Notes under the pieces: generated by a model
Database searches by the model: none
Told to the model about the DNA's origin: nothing
Seen by the model: the letters and a program-made list of their open reading frames with translations, nothing else
DNA from: JACKCP01 sp034007295
GTDB lineage: Bacteria; Desulfobacterota; Desulfobacteria; Desulfobacterales; JACKCP01
Assembly: GCA_034007295.1 (NCBI GenBank)
Contig: JAVERC010000051.1
Location: 1 to 22,037 of the forward strand
Reading direction: 5' to 3'
DNA: 22,037 bases
Made by a program: the position numbers and the translations under genes
Shown here: positions 16,620 to 22,037 of the stretch, one piece after another
How positions within the stretch are numbered: the stretch's first letter is position 1
How the letters are laid out: every line of letters starts with the position of its first letter

Positions 16620-17360
16620 TTGCAGAAAAATTTTAAAATTACAATTGAATATGACGGTACAGATTTTCACGGCTGGCAGATTCAGCCAAAAGACAGAACA
16701 ATCCAGGGAGAAATTGAAAAAGCCCTTTTAATAATGACAAACTCCCATGTTGAAGTACATGGTTCAGGAAGAACAGATGCCGGAGTCCATGCACTTAACC
16801 AGACTGCAAGTTTTTCATGTGATACAAAAATTCCTGCTGAAGCTTTTAAAAAAGGAATTAATTGTCTTATACCTGAAGGAATAGTTATTAAAGAGTGCAT
16901 AGAAGTTCCCCTTGATTTCCATGCAAGATTTTCTGCAAAATCAAAAACTTATGAATACAGAATAATAAACAGTCATTTAAGGCCTGTAATCGGAAGAAAT
17001 TATGTATGGCACCTCTGGAAGCCCCTTGATGTGGAAAAAATGAAAAAGGCAGCTTCCTTTATAAAGGGAAAACATGATTTCAAATCATTTGAAGCAGCAG
17101 GAAGCCCGAGAGCTCATACAATAAGAACAATATCTTATCTTGAAGTATATTATGACGGAAAGGAAAATATAAAAATTGAAGTAAGTGCAGACGGTTTTTT
17201 AAGGTATATGGTTCGAAACATTACAGGAACTCTTGCACAGGTTGGACTTGGAAAAATTTCTCCAGATGAGATTTATGAAATAATAGAAAAAAAAGACAGA
17301 GGAAGTGCAGGAATGACAGCACCGCCCCATGGACTTTTTTTAAAGGAAGTTATTTATTGA
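16620..17360 (+). CDS. truA: tRNA pseudouridine(38-40) synthase TruA
   Basis: 246 residues from a TTG start, the only initiation codon that keeps the conserved N-terminus (KNFKITIEYDGTDFHGWQIQP); a TAGG stands about 9 nt before it. TruA makes pseudouridine at positions 38-40 of tRNA anticodon arms. The catalytic Asp53 lies in the invariant GSGRTDAGVHAL (48-59). Later signatures are FHARFSAKSKTYEYRI, GKHDFKSFEAAGS and the C-terminal FLRYMVRNITGTL. It follows the UGA-containing ORF by 9 nt and was probably translated by coupling with it. Its 3' end overlaps the convergent SpoU gene by 11 nt, so there is no space for a separate terminator. Confidence 0.95.
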   Translation: MQKNFKITIEYDGTDFHGWQIQPKDRTIQGEIEKALLIMTNSHVEVHGSGRTDAGVHALNQTASFSCDTKIPAEAFKKGINCLIPEGIVIKECIEVPLDFHARFSAKSKTYEYRIINSHLRPVIGRNYVWHLWKPLDVEKMKKAASFIKGKHDFKSFEAAGSPRAHTIRTISYLEVYYDGKENIKIEVSADGFLRYMVRNITGTLAQVGLGKISPDEIYEIIEKKDRGSAGMTAPPHGLFLKEVIY

Positions 17361-18123
17361 TTCTTTCTATAAACTTATAACAGATAACTGAAACTGCATT
17401 ACTAACATTCATAGATTTTTTGAAACCATACATTGGAATATGAATTTTTTTTGTACAACATGACAAAATTTTTTCACTTATTCCGTTTTCTTCATTTCCT
17501 GCGACAATTATTGAATTTTTTATGGGAACCCAGTCTGAAATATTTTGTGAATCCTTTCCTGTTTCAAGTGCGACTATTTCTTTTTTAGAATTTAAAAGCC
17601 ATGAAACAGGGTCTTCTACAAAAATAAGTGGTATCCATCTATAAGTCCCCATTGAAGCTTTTTTAAGCTTTGGGTTTGAAATATCTATGTGTGAAGATGA
17701 ATGATAAACACCTTTAAGACCAAAATTGTCTGCAATTCTTAAAATTGAGCCTATGTTATAAGGACTTCTTATTTCATCAATAAAAATTGAAAGATCAAAA
17801 AGGGGATTCCACTTAGTTTTTATTTGAGTTTTATTTTCCAGGTCATTTTCAGGGGGATTTATGGAATATGAAACATGAAATTCATAATAGCCTTTTAATT
17901 TTTCGTCGTCATTTAACCAGTTTCCCGGACAGAACCTGTCAAGCTCTGTCCAGGAATGAAAAATTTCATATTTTTTAAAAAAGTCTTTTGGCGTGTTTTT
18001 TTTCAGACACAGGTAAGCATAAGAGGCAATCAGCTCATGCTGTTTTTTTGAAGAAAGCTTTTGGAATTTTTCCTCATTTATTTCATCAGCAAACTTTGCC
18101 AGATTTGAGATTTTGTGTCTCAA
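17350..18123 (-). CDS. SpoU-family RNA 2'-O-ribose methyltransferase
   Basis: About 257 residues. The SpoU (SPOUT) domain occupies the C-terminal half with all three motifs: RSPYNIGSILRIADNFG (121-137, with conserved Arg and Asn), VAGNEENGIS (209-218) and IPMYGFKKSMNVSNAVSV (231-248). The last two form the knotted AdoMet site. The enzyme methylates a ribose in tRNA or rRNA; the target cannot be told. The N-terminal ~110 residues are Lys-rich and not recognised, probably RNA-binding. There is no early ATG. I chose the TTG at 18123, 6 nt after GGAG; a TTG at 18129 is also possible. The gene begins inside the last codons of metG, so the two are translationally coupled, and it overlaps truA tail to tail. 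Confidence 0.88.
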   Translation of the reverse strand: MRHKISNLAKFADEINEEKFQKLSSKKQHELIASYAYLCLKKNTPKDFFKKYEIFHSWTELDRFCPGNWLNDDEKLKGYYEFHVSYSINPPENDLENKTQIKTKWNPLFDLSIFIDEIRSPYNIGSILRIADNFGLKGVYHSSSHIDISNPKLKKASMGTYRWIPLIFVEDPVSWLLNSKKEIVALETGKDSQNISDWVPIKNSIIVAGNEENGISEKILSCCTKKIHIPMYGFKKSMNVSNAVSVICYKFIERINK

Positions 18124-20212
18124 TCTCAACTCCTTTTACAAGGCAGATTTTTTCATCATCAAAAATCATTTTGCCGTCTTTAATCTGAAGCGGAGCATTC
18201 TTAAAATCATCAATACTTATTTCACTGTGATCTGTTTTTTGATTTTCAACTTCAACAAGATCTCCGATTTCAAATTTTGAGCCGTCAAGAATCTCCATTT
18301 TTTTCTTTTTCTTGCACACTAAAACCATTCCCTCAGACATTACACCCGAAAGATCGGCAGGTTTTAAATTTGCAAGAATAATAACCTTTTTGTTTTCAAG
18401 ATCTTCTTTTGAATAGTGTTTTACAAGCCCTGCGGCAATGCTTCTTTTCTTTTCTTCGCCTGCATCAACAGTCAGGTGGTAAAGATGCTCTGCATTTGGA
18501 TGATTTTTAACTTCAATAATTTTTGCAATTTTAAGCTGAAATTTTCCAAACTCAGGACTTTGTCCTGAAAACTTTTTCCTGAATTTTTCAGCAAGTGATG
18601 ACTCAAGTTTTTGATGGATTATTTCAGGATCATTTATTTTATGTGAGTCAAGACCGCTGAATTTATTAATATCTTCCCATGAGGCATTTTCAATATTTAA
18701 TATTGATAGAATTTTTCTGGAAGTGTCAGGCATATATGGAGAAATTCCAACGGCAATATTTCTTACAAGATATGCAAGTACAGATACTGTTGCATGTGCA
18801 TGGTCTTTGTCGGTTTTAATTTTTTCCCATGGAACCATATCCTGGAAAAATTTGTTTCCTTTATTACCAAGAACAAGAATCTGTCTTACCGCTTCCCTTA
18901 TTTTTACATTTTCAAGATGCTCGGTAATTTTATCAGCTTCCAAAGAGCATGTTTTTATAAATTCATTGTGCTCTTCAAATGAATTATAATCTCTTATTTC
19001 TCCGTCAAAATTCTTTTTTAAATATGTAAGAGTACGGTTTACAAGATTTCCAATATTGTCAATAAATTCGGAGTTTACCTTTTCTATGAAATCTGACCAT
19101 GTAAAGTCAGAATCATTTCTTTCAGGCCTGTTTGCAAGAAGATAAAATCTCCACAGATCAATATCTATTCCGGTTTCCTTTACATCTGTTCCAAAAACTC
19201 CAACATTGTTTGATTTTGAGAATTTTGTATCTTCATAATTAAGATATTCTGTTGCATTTATATGATGTAATAGTGTCCAGTTTTTTCCTGTTCCAATAAG
19301 AGATGAGGGAAAAATTACTGTATGAAAGGGAATATTATCCTTTGCCATAAACTGATAAAGTTCTACATTTTCAGGGTTCTGCCACCAGTCTTTCCAGTCT
19401 TTCCTGTGCTTTACAGTCATGGAAATGTATCCGATCGGCGCATCAAACCACACATAAAAAACCTTGTTTTCATATCTTTTTTTAGGAACCGGAATTCCCC
19501 AGGACAAATCCCTTGTAATTGGTCTTGGCTGAAGTCCAAGATCAAGCCATGCTTTTGTGGTTTTTATTGCATTGTTTGTCCATTTTCCTTTTTTGGAAGA
19601 ACTTTGATACCAGGTTTCAAGCTTTTCCTGAAGTTTATCAAGTTTGAGGTAAAGATGGGATGTTTCCTTTAAAATAGGTCTGTTTCCGCAGATTTTGCAT
19701 CTTGGTTCCTTTAAAAGCTCAGGCTCAAGAAGTTTTCCGCATTTATCACACTGATCTCCCCTTGCATCTTCATATCCGCAAAAAGGGCAGATTCCTTCAA
19801 CATATCTGTCAGCAAGGAATATATTGTCATGTTCGCAAAAAGACCTTTTGGTTGTCTGCTCTGTAATCAGATTGTTTTTTTCAAGATCAAGAAAAATTTC
19901 CTGGGCAGTCTGTGTCTGCTCAGGTGTTGAGGTTCTGTCAAAAATATCAAATGATATGTTAAAATTTTTGTAAATTTGTTTGTGTATTGCATGATATTTG
20001 TCACAGATTTCTCTTGGAGTGAGTCCTTCTTCCCTTGCCTTGTTTTCAGTTGCTGTACCGTATTCGTCTGTACCGCATACATAAAGAGTTTCATAACCTC
20101 TAAGTCTGCAAAATCTTGCATAAACATCAGCTGAAAGAACGCAGCCGATAATATTTCCAAGATGGGGTACATTATTTACATAGGGAAGAGCGGATGTAAT
20201 AAGCTTTTTCAT
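18086..20212 (-). CDS. metG: Methionyl-tRNA synthetase MetG with C-terminal tRNA-binding domain
   Basis: 708 residues; charges tRNA-Met with methionine. The class I HIGH motif is HLGN (17-20), followed by CGTDEYGTATENKA. The KMSKS loop is KFSKS (330-334). The zinc knuckle insert has three CxxC pairs in order: CPFC (142-145), CDKC (155-158) and CKIC (172-175), so at least one full zinc site and perhaps two. The C-terminal ~110 residues are an EMAP-II/Trbp111-like OB-fold (KIAKIIEVKNHPNAEHLYHLTVD, AGLVKHY, ANLKPADLSGVMSEGMVL) that helps dimerise and bind tRNA. The start ATG gives the expected MKKLITSALPYVNN. It overlaps the next gene by about 38 nt. The gene for this essential enzyme appears intact. 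Confidence 0.97.
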   Translation of the reverse strand: MKKLITSALPYVNNVPHLGNIIGCVLSADVYARFCRLRGYETLYVCGTDEYGTATENKAREEGLTPREICDKYHAIHKQIYKNFNISFDIFDRTSTPEQTQTAQEIFLDLEKNNLITEQTTKRSFCEHDNIFLADRYVEGICPFCGYEDARGDQCDKCGKLLEPELLKEPRCKICGNRPILKETSHLYLKLDKLQEKLETWYQSSSKKGKWTNNAIKTTKAWLDLGLQPRPITRDLSWGIPVPKKRYENKVFYVWFDAPIGYISMTVKHRKDWKDWWQNPENVELYQFMAKDNIPFHTVIFPSSLIGTGKNWTLLHHINATEYLNYEDTKFSKSNNVGVFGTDVKETGIDIDLWRFYLLANRPERNDSDFTWSDFIEKVNSEFIDNIGNLVNRTLTYLKKNFDGEIRDYNSFEEHNEFIKTCSLEADKITEHLENVKIREAVRQILVLGNKGNKFFQDMVPWEKIKTDKDHAHATVSVLAYLVRNIAVGISPYMPDTSRKILSILNIENASWEDINKFSGLDSHKINDPEIIHQKLESSLAEKFRKKFSGQSPEFGKFQLKIAKIIEVKNHPNAEHLYHLTVDAGEEKKRSIAAGLVKHYSKEDLENKKVIILANLKPADLSGVMSEGMVLVCKKKKKMEILDGSKFEIGDLVEVENQKTDHSEISIDDFKNAPLQIKDGKMIFDDEKICLVKGVEIETQNLKSGKVC

Positions 20213-20270
20213 AATATATTCCTGAAACTGATTTGTTTTGTGTTTATAAAATTTATATCAATATTAACTA

Positions 20271-20308
20271 AAAACCGGTTCTATTTTAGATAAACCGGTT
20301 TTTTTTAT
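20271..20308. terminator. Rho-independent terminator, usable on both strands
   Basis: AAAACCGGTT pairs with AACCGGTTTT across a loop of about 13 nt; T runs follow on the plus strand (eight) and, more weakly, on the minus strand (five). It lies between the truncated hepT-like gene and metG, where it would end the minus-strand toxin-antitoxin transcript. Confidence 0.7.
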
Positions 20309-20339
20309 CATTATAGATTGTGTTTTGCAAACTATATAG

Positions 20340-20411
20340 TGATTGGCCGAAAATGAGGATTTTGTTTCAGTTCATTGGAAAAGAAAAATTTAATCTTTAG
20401 TATACATTGAG
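20340..20411 (-). repeat. Truncated copy of the palindromic repeat, fused to the hepT-like gene
   Basis: In reverse orientation it begins TGATTGGCCGAAAATGAGG, against TGATTGGCCGAAAACGAGA in the 21.5-kb copy. It continues with TTCAGTTCA, GAAAAATTTAA and TACATTGAG, then breaks off about half way along the element. The flank TATATAG (20333-20339) fits the CTAnnTA target pattern of the other copies. The last codons of the hepT-like gene lie inside it. Confidence 0.7.
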
Positions 20412-20762
20412 CATTAAGTTTTTTTCAGATTTAGCCAGAACATCTTCATTTGGATATGACAGAGAAAAGAGCGTTCCGTCAAAATCTTTTATTGTTAAAT
20501 ACTCTGCCTGAAAAAGCATTGGCTTGAGCTGAATAGTTGAGTAGAGTTTTTCGGGATCTGAATTGTTAATTTTGATATCAGGATCAATTTTTAAAATTCG
20601 GTTTACTGCTTCTCCAATAATTTCCAGCTCTCTTTCAACTGCCCTTTTTAAAAGCTTATTTTTTTCATATTCAAAAAAATTAAAATTATTATCAAGATAG
20701 TCATAAATTGAAGAGACAGACTCTTTTATATCAAATAAATACTTTTTAAGTTTATCCTGCAT
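20397..20762 (-). CDS. HepT-like toxin with replaced C-terminus (chimeric, probably inactive)
   Basis: About 121 residues from the ATG at 20762, 11 nt inside the antitoxin gene; a TTG two codons earlier is less likely. The first ~66 residues are HepT-like (helices containing RAVERELEIIGEAVNRILKIDP). At that point HepT normally runs into the RNxxxHxY toxin motif, but here it does not. Instead come LKPMLFQAEYLTIKDFDGTL and FSLSYPNEDV, which match the central part of the AAA-ATPase-like/DUF1703 proteins (LLFQTGYLTIK-type). DVLAKSEKNL follows, like the tail of the nearby Rpn gene, and the final codons come from the palindromic repeat. The catalytic motif is therefore absent and the toxin is probably dead, although the reading frame stays open. 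Confidence 0.7.
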   Translation of the reverse strand: MQDKLKKYLFDIKESVSSIYDYLDNNFNFFEYEKNKLLKRAVERELEIIGEAVNRILKIDPDIKINNSDPEKLYSTIQLKPMLFQAEYLTIKDFDGTLFSLSYPNEDVLAKSEKNLMLNVY

Positions 20763-21057
20763 ATACAATCTGCTTTGTATTTTCTACACTTTTTATAAAA
20801 TAAGGATTTGAAAGAGAATTTTCAGTTACAAGATCAACCTTTCTTCCAAAAAGTTCTTCAAGCTCATAATGTAGTTTGAAGTAATTATCTGCGTATTCTT
20901 CAGCAGGTATGTTCCTGAACTTAATGAGTACATCTATGTCGCTTGAGGACGTAAAAATACCTGATGATGCAGAACCGAAAAGATACATTTTTTCTACATC
21001 ATAAAGCTTGCAAAGATGCCAGAGCCTATCCATATTTTTTTTTACAAGTTCATCCAT
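20752..21057 (-). CDS. mntA: MntA-type minimal nucleotidyltransferase antitoxin
   Basis: 101 residues, the usual size. The nucleotidyltransferase signature is intact: LFGSASSG (27-33) and, after a short loop, SDIDVLI (Asp40 and Asp42), which bind metal and ATP. VDLVTENSL is the later conserved strand. In characterised MntA-HepT pairs the antitoxin adds AMP to a Tyr of the HepT motif and so silences its RNase activity. Here the partner downstream overlaps by 11 nt as usual but lacks that motif, so the antitoxin may no longer have its substrate. No clear ribosome binding site precedes the ATG. The family is certain; activity is not known. Confidence 0.88.
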   Translation of the reverse strand: MDELVKKNMDRLWHLCKLYDVEKMYLFGSASSGIFTSSSDIDVLIKFRNIPAEEYADNYFKLHYELEELFGRKVDLVTENSLSNPYFIKSVENTKQIVYAG

Positions 21058-21159
21058 ATCAGCTTCAATACCATAAATAATTAGGTTTCCATAAGTATCA
21101 TAAATAATAGTACAATAATTTAATAAACAAAAGGGATTTAAAACCTTTCTGAAGCTTTG

Positions 21160-21237
21160 CTACAAAATTGCAGCCAGCTTAAAACAGGTATCTTTGAAAA
21201 GTTTGTCGTGTGAGTTTTTGATATTGAAATCATTCAT
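21160..21237 (-). pseudogene. N-terminal remnant of an Rpn/YhgA-like nuclease gene
   Basis: 25 codons. MNDFNIKNSHDKLFKDTCFK is the typical start of Rpn-family PD-(D/E)XK proteins (HDxLFK motif); a stop follows after AAIL. The catalytic part is missing. The rest of the stretch up to the antitoxin gene shows nothing recognisable. Confidence 0.6.
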
Positions 21238-21246
21238 AATTAAAAA

Positions 21247-21712
21247 TTATTCCTCAAATAAAATATCACTTACTTTCCTTTTTTCACTGTCAAATGATAT
21301 CCCACATAAAATGGTTCTTATATTTTTATTTTCCCATTTTTTGGCATATTTCTAATATAAAGGCCTTTGAATAATTTTTTATTTTTTGAAAAAAGTTCAT
21401 GAAGTGTTGAAACAGTCAGTGATTTTCCAAATTTTCTTAATCTTGATAAAAAATATGCCTTATCATTATCTAAAAGATTTAATATCCATTTTGTTTTATC
21501 TACATAGTTGCTGAACGAAAACGGCCTTTTTTGTCCATTTCGGCGTCAGATTAAAATTTAATCCTCAAAATACTCAATGTATTCCTGCGGTTAAATTTTT
21601 CATCTTCCTTGAACTGAACAAAAAATTCTCGTTTTCGGCCAATCACTACATATATAAAATTGCCGGTTCGTAATTTTTCAAAGGATGATGTGTTGAGTGC
21701 AAGTTTTTTCAT
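21247..21712 (-). pseudogene. AAA-ATPase-like/DUF1703 pseudogene with repeat insertion and internal deletion
   Basis: The start MKKLALNTSSFEKLRTGNF then IYV is typical of AAA-ATPase-like (PF09820-type) proteins. After GNFIYV it is broken by the palindromic repeat, then resumes with DKTKWILNLLDNDKAYFLSR and the Walker-A-like RKFGKSLTVSTLHELF, up to LFKGLYI. Around 21345-21360 it jumps, in another frame, to KYAKKWENKNIRTIL and GISFDSEKRKVSD, which is the extreme C-terminus of the same protein family, and stops at 21247. The central ~350-400 residues are missing. The gene is dead. The parts show three events: transposon-like insertion, deletion, and a frame change at the junction. Confidence 0.75.
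21507..21645 (+). repeat. ~139-bp palindromic repeat (MITE-like), copy A, with target duplication
   Basis: Flanked on both sides by CTACATA (21500-21506 and 21646-21652). Removing the repeat and one duplicate restores the codons for GNFIYVDKTKW in the interrupted gene. The ends are imperfect inverted repeats (GTTGCTGAACGAAAACG against TGATTGGCCGAAAACG). Further in, TTTTTTGTCCATTTC pairs with GAACTGAACAAAAAA, AAAATTTAA with TTAAATTTT, and AATAC with GTATT. The whole element can thus fold into one long hairpin. It has no room for a transposase. Confidence 0.88.
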
Positions 21713-21727
21713 GATATTTTTTTCTTA

Positions 21728-22037
21728 TCAAGACTCAAGAAAAACAGCTTCCTTAAAATCCTCAATGGAATTGGTTTCATTAAGTTTTTTTTCAAGTTTA
21801 GCCAGAACATCAGCTTCATAAATATTTTTAATCATGGAAACAACTATTTTAGTTTCACTGCTCTGTCCAAATTTATCAAAAACTGCCAGTACAAGATTTA
21901 TAGCCTGTTCAACACCTTCCTGTCGGCCTTCCTGTCTGCCTTCCAACCTTCCTTCCTGCCTCAATCTTTCAGCAATAGTCATAACCATATCCCCCTTATT
22001 TTGATCTACAGCATTTGAAACTATAGATTTTAAATCA
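21728..22037 (-). CDS. Rpn-family nuclease, C-terminal part (runs off the window)
   Basis: The frame is open to the window edge and the gene continues beyond it; the internal ATG at 21988 is probably not the start, since the codons before it (DLKSIVSNAVDQNKGD) fit the family. MVMTIAERLRQEG followed by EGR repeats is the common linker of Rpn/YhgA-like PD-(D/E)XK proteins, called recombination-promoting nucleases in E. coli. The last ~60 residues (LVLAVFDKFGQ to FLES) are helical. The catalytic domain would lie outside the window. Its tail shares DVLAK-EK with the end of the chimeric hepT-like gene, at the DNA level too (20412-20449 against 21779-21820). Confidence 0.7.
   Translation of the reverse strand, partial: DLKSIVSNAVDQNKGDMVMTIAERLRQEGRLEGRQEGRQEGVEQAINLVLAVFDKFGQSSETKIVVSMIKNIYEADVLAKLEKKLNETNSIEDFKEAVFLES
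21914..21961. repeat. Short tandem repeat coding for EGRQ units
   Basis: About four 12-nt units built on CTTCCTGTC/GGC, coding EGRL/EGRQ/EGRQ on the minus strand. The length can change by slippage in 4-residue steps without a frameshift. Confidence 0.65.

Noticed and set aside
8541..21645. CRISPR array
   Set aside because: The repeats are few, ~139 bp long, far apart and in both orientations; there are no regular spacers and no cas genes.

Overview
The window is an AT-rich (about 30% GC by eye) bacterial chromosome segment of densely packed housekeeping genes broken up by accessory loci. The short-chain flavodoxin closely resembles the Desulfovibrio type. Together with the general gene content this suggests an anaerobic Desulfobacterota (sulfate-reducer-like) host; that is inference, since no rRNA or tRNA is present.

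Left region (1-8.4 kb, all on the minus strand). An MFS drug exporter of the Bcr/CflA type lies upstream of a three-gene block: a 1243-residue P-loop ATPase resembling the PglY/BrxC (DUF6079-like) group, a 939-residue DNA methyltransferase with an internal zinc ribbon, and a short protein with a possible PD-(D/E)XK core. The stop of the ATPase overlaps the ribosome binding site of the methyltransferase, so the pair looks translationally coupled. I read this as a compact BREX/Pgl-like anti-phage or restriction locus. The third gene appears cut short where it meets a sequence identical to one end of a mobile palindromic repeat.

Middle region (8.7-14.3 kb). A permease-like membrane protein overlaps a DUF4857-type protein. 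Next come a flavodoxin with a cysteine-rich partner, closed by a strong terminator, and a 527-residue aldehyde dehydrogenase. At 13.7-14.3 kb a markedly GC-richer patch holds one secreted protein and perhaps a 27-codon ORF; it looks transferred.

Housekeeping region (14.4-20.2 kb). rluB and argJ overlap by 4 nt on the minus strand. Divergent from argJ is a small zinc-ribbon ORF with one in-frame UGA, followed 9 nt later by truA. truA converges on and overlaps a SpoU-type RNA methyltransferase, which in turn overlaps the end of metG. The UGA ORF has a ribosome binding site, conserved-looking coding on both sides of the UGA, and a hairpin with a GG-containing loop just downstream. It is a candidate selenoprotein, although a simple nonsense mutation is not excluded.

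Right edge (20.2-22 kb) is a gene graveyard. It holds an MntA-type nucleotidyltransferase antitoxin whose HepT partner has lost its C-terminal half to a fragment of an AAA-ATPase-like/DUF1703 gene, a separate DUF1703 pseudogene with an internal deletion and a repeat insertion, an Rpn-nuclease N-terminal remnant, and the C-terminal part of an Rpn gene running off the window.

A recurring ~139-bp palindromic element (MITE-like) links these regions: two near-full copies (10.73 and 21.51 kb), one degenerate copy (8.54 kb), one truncated copy (20.34 kb) and one terminal match (0.17 kb). One copy has a perfect 7-bp target duplication, CTACATA, and its removal restores the interrupted reading frame.
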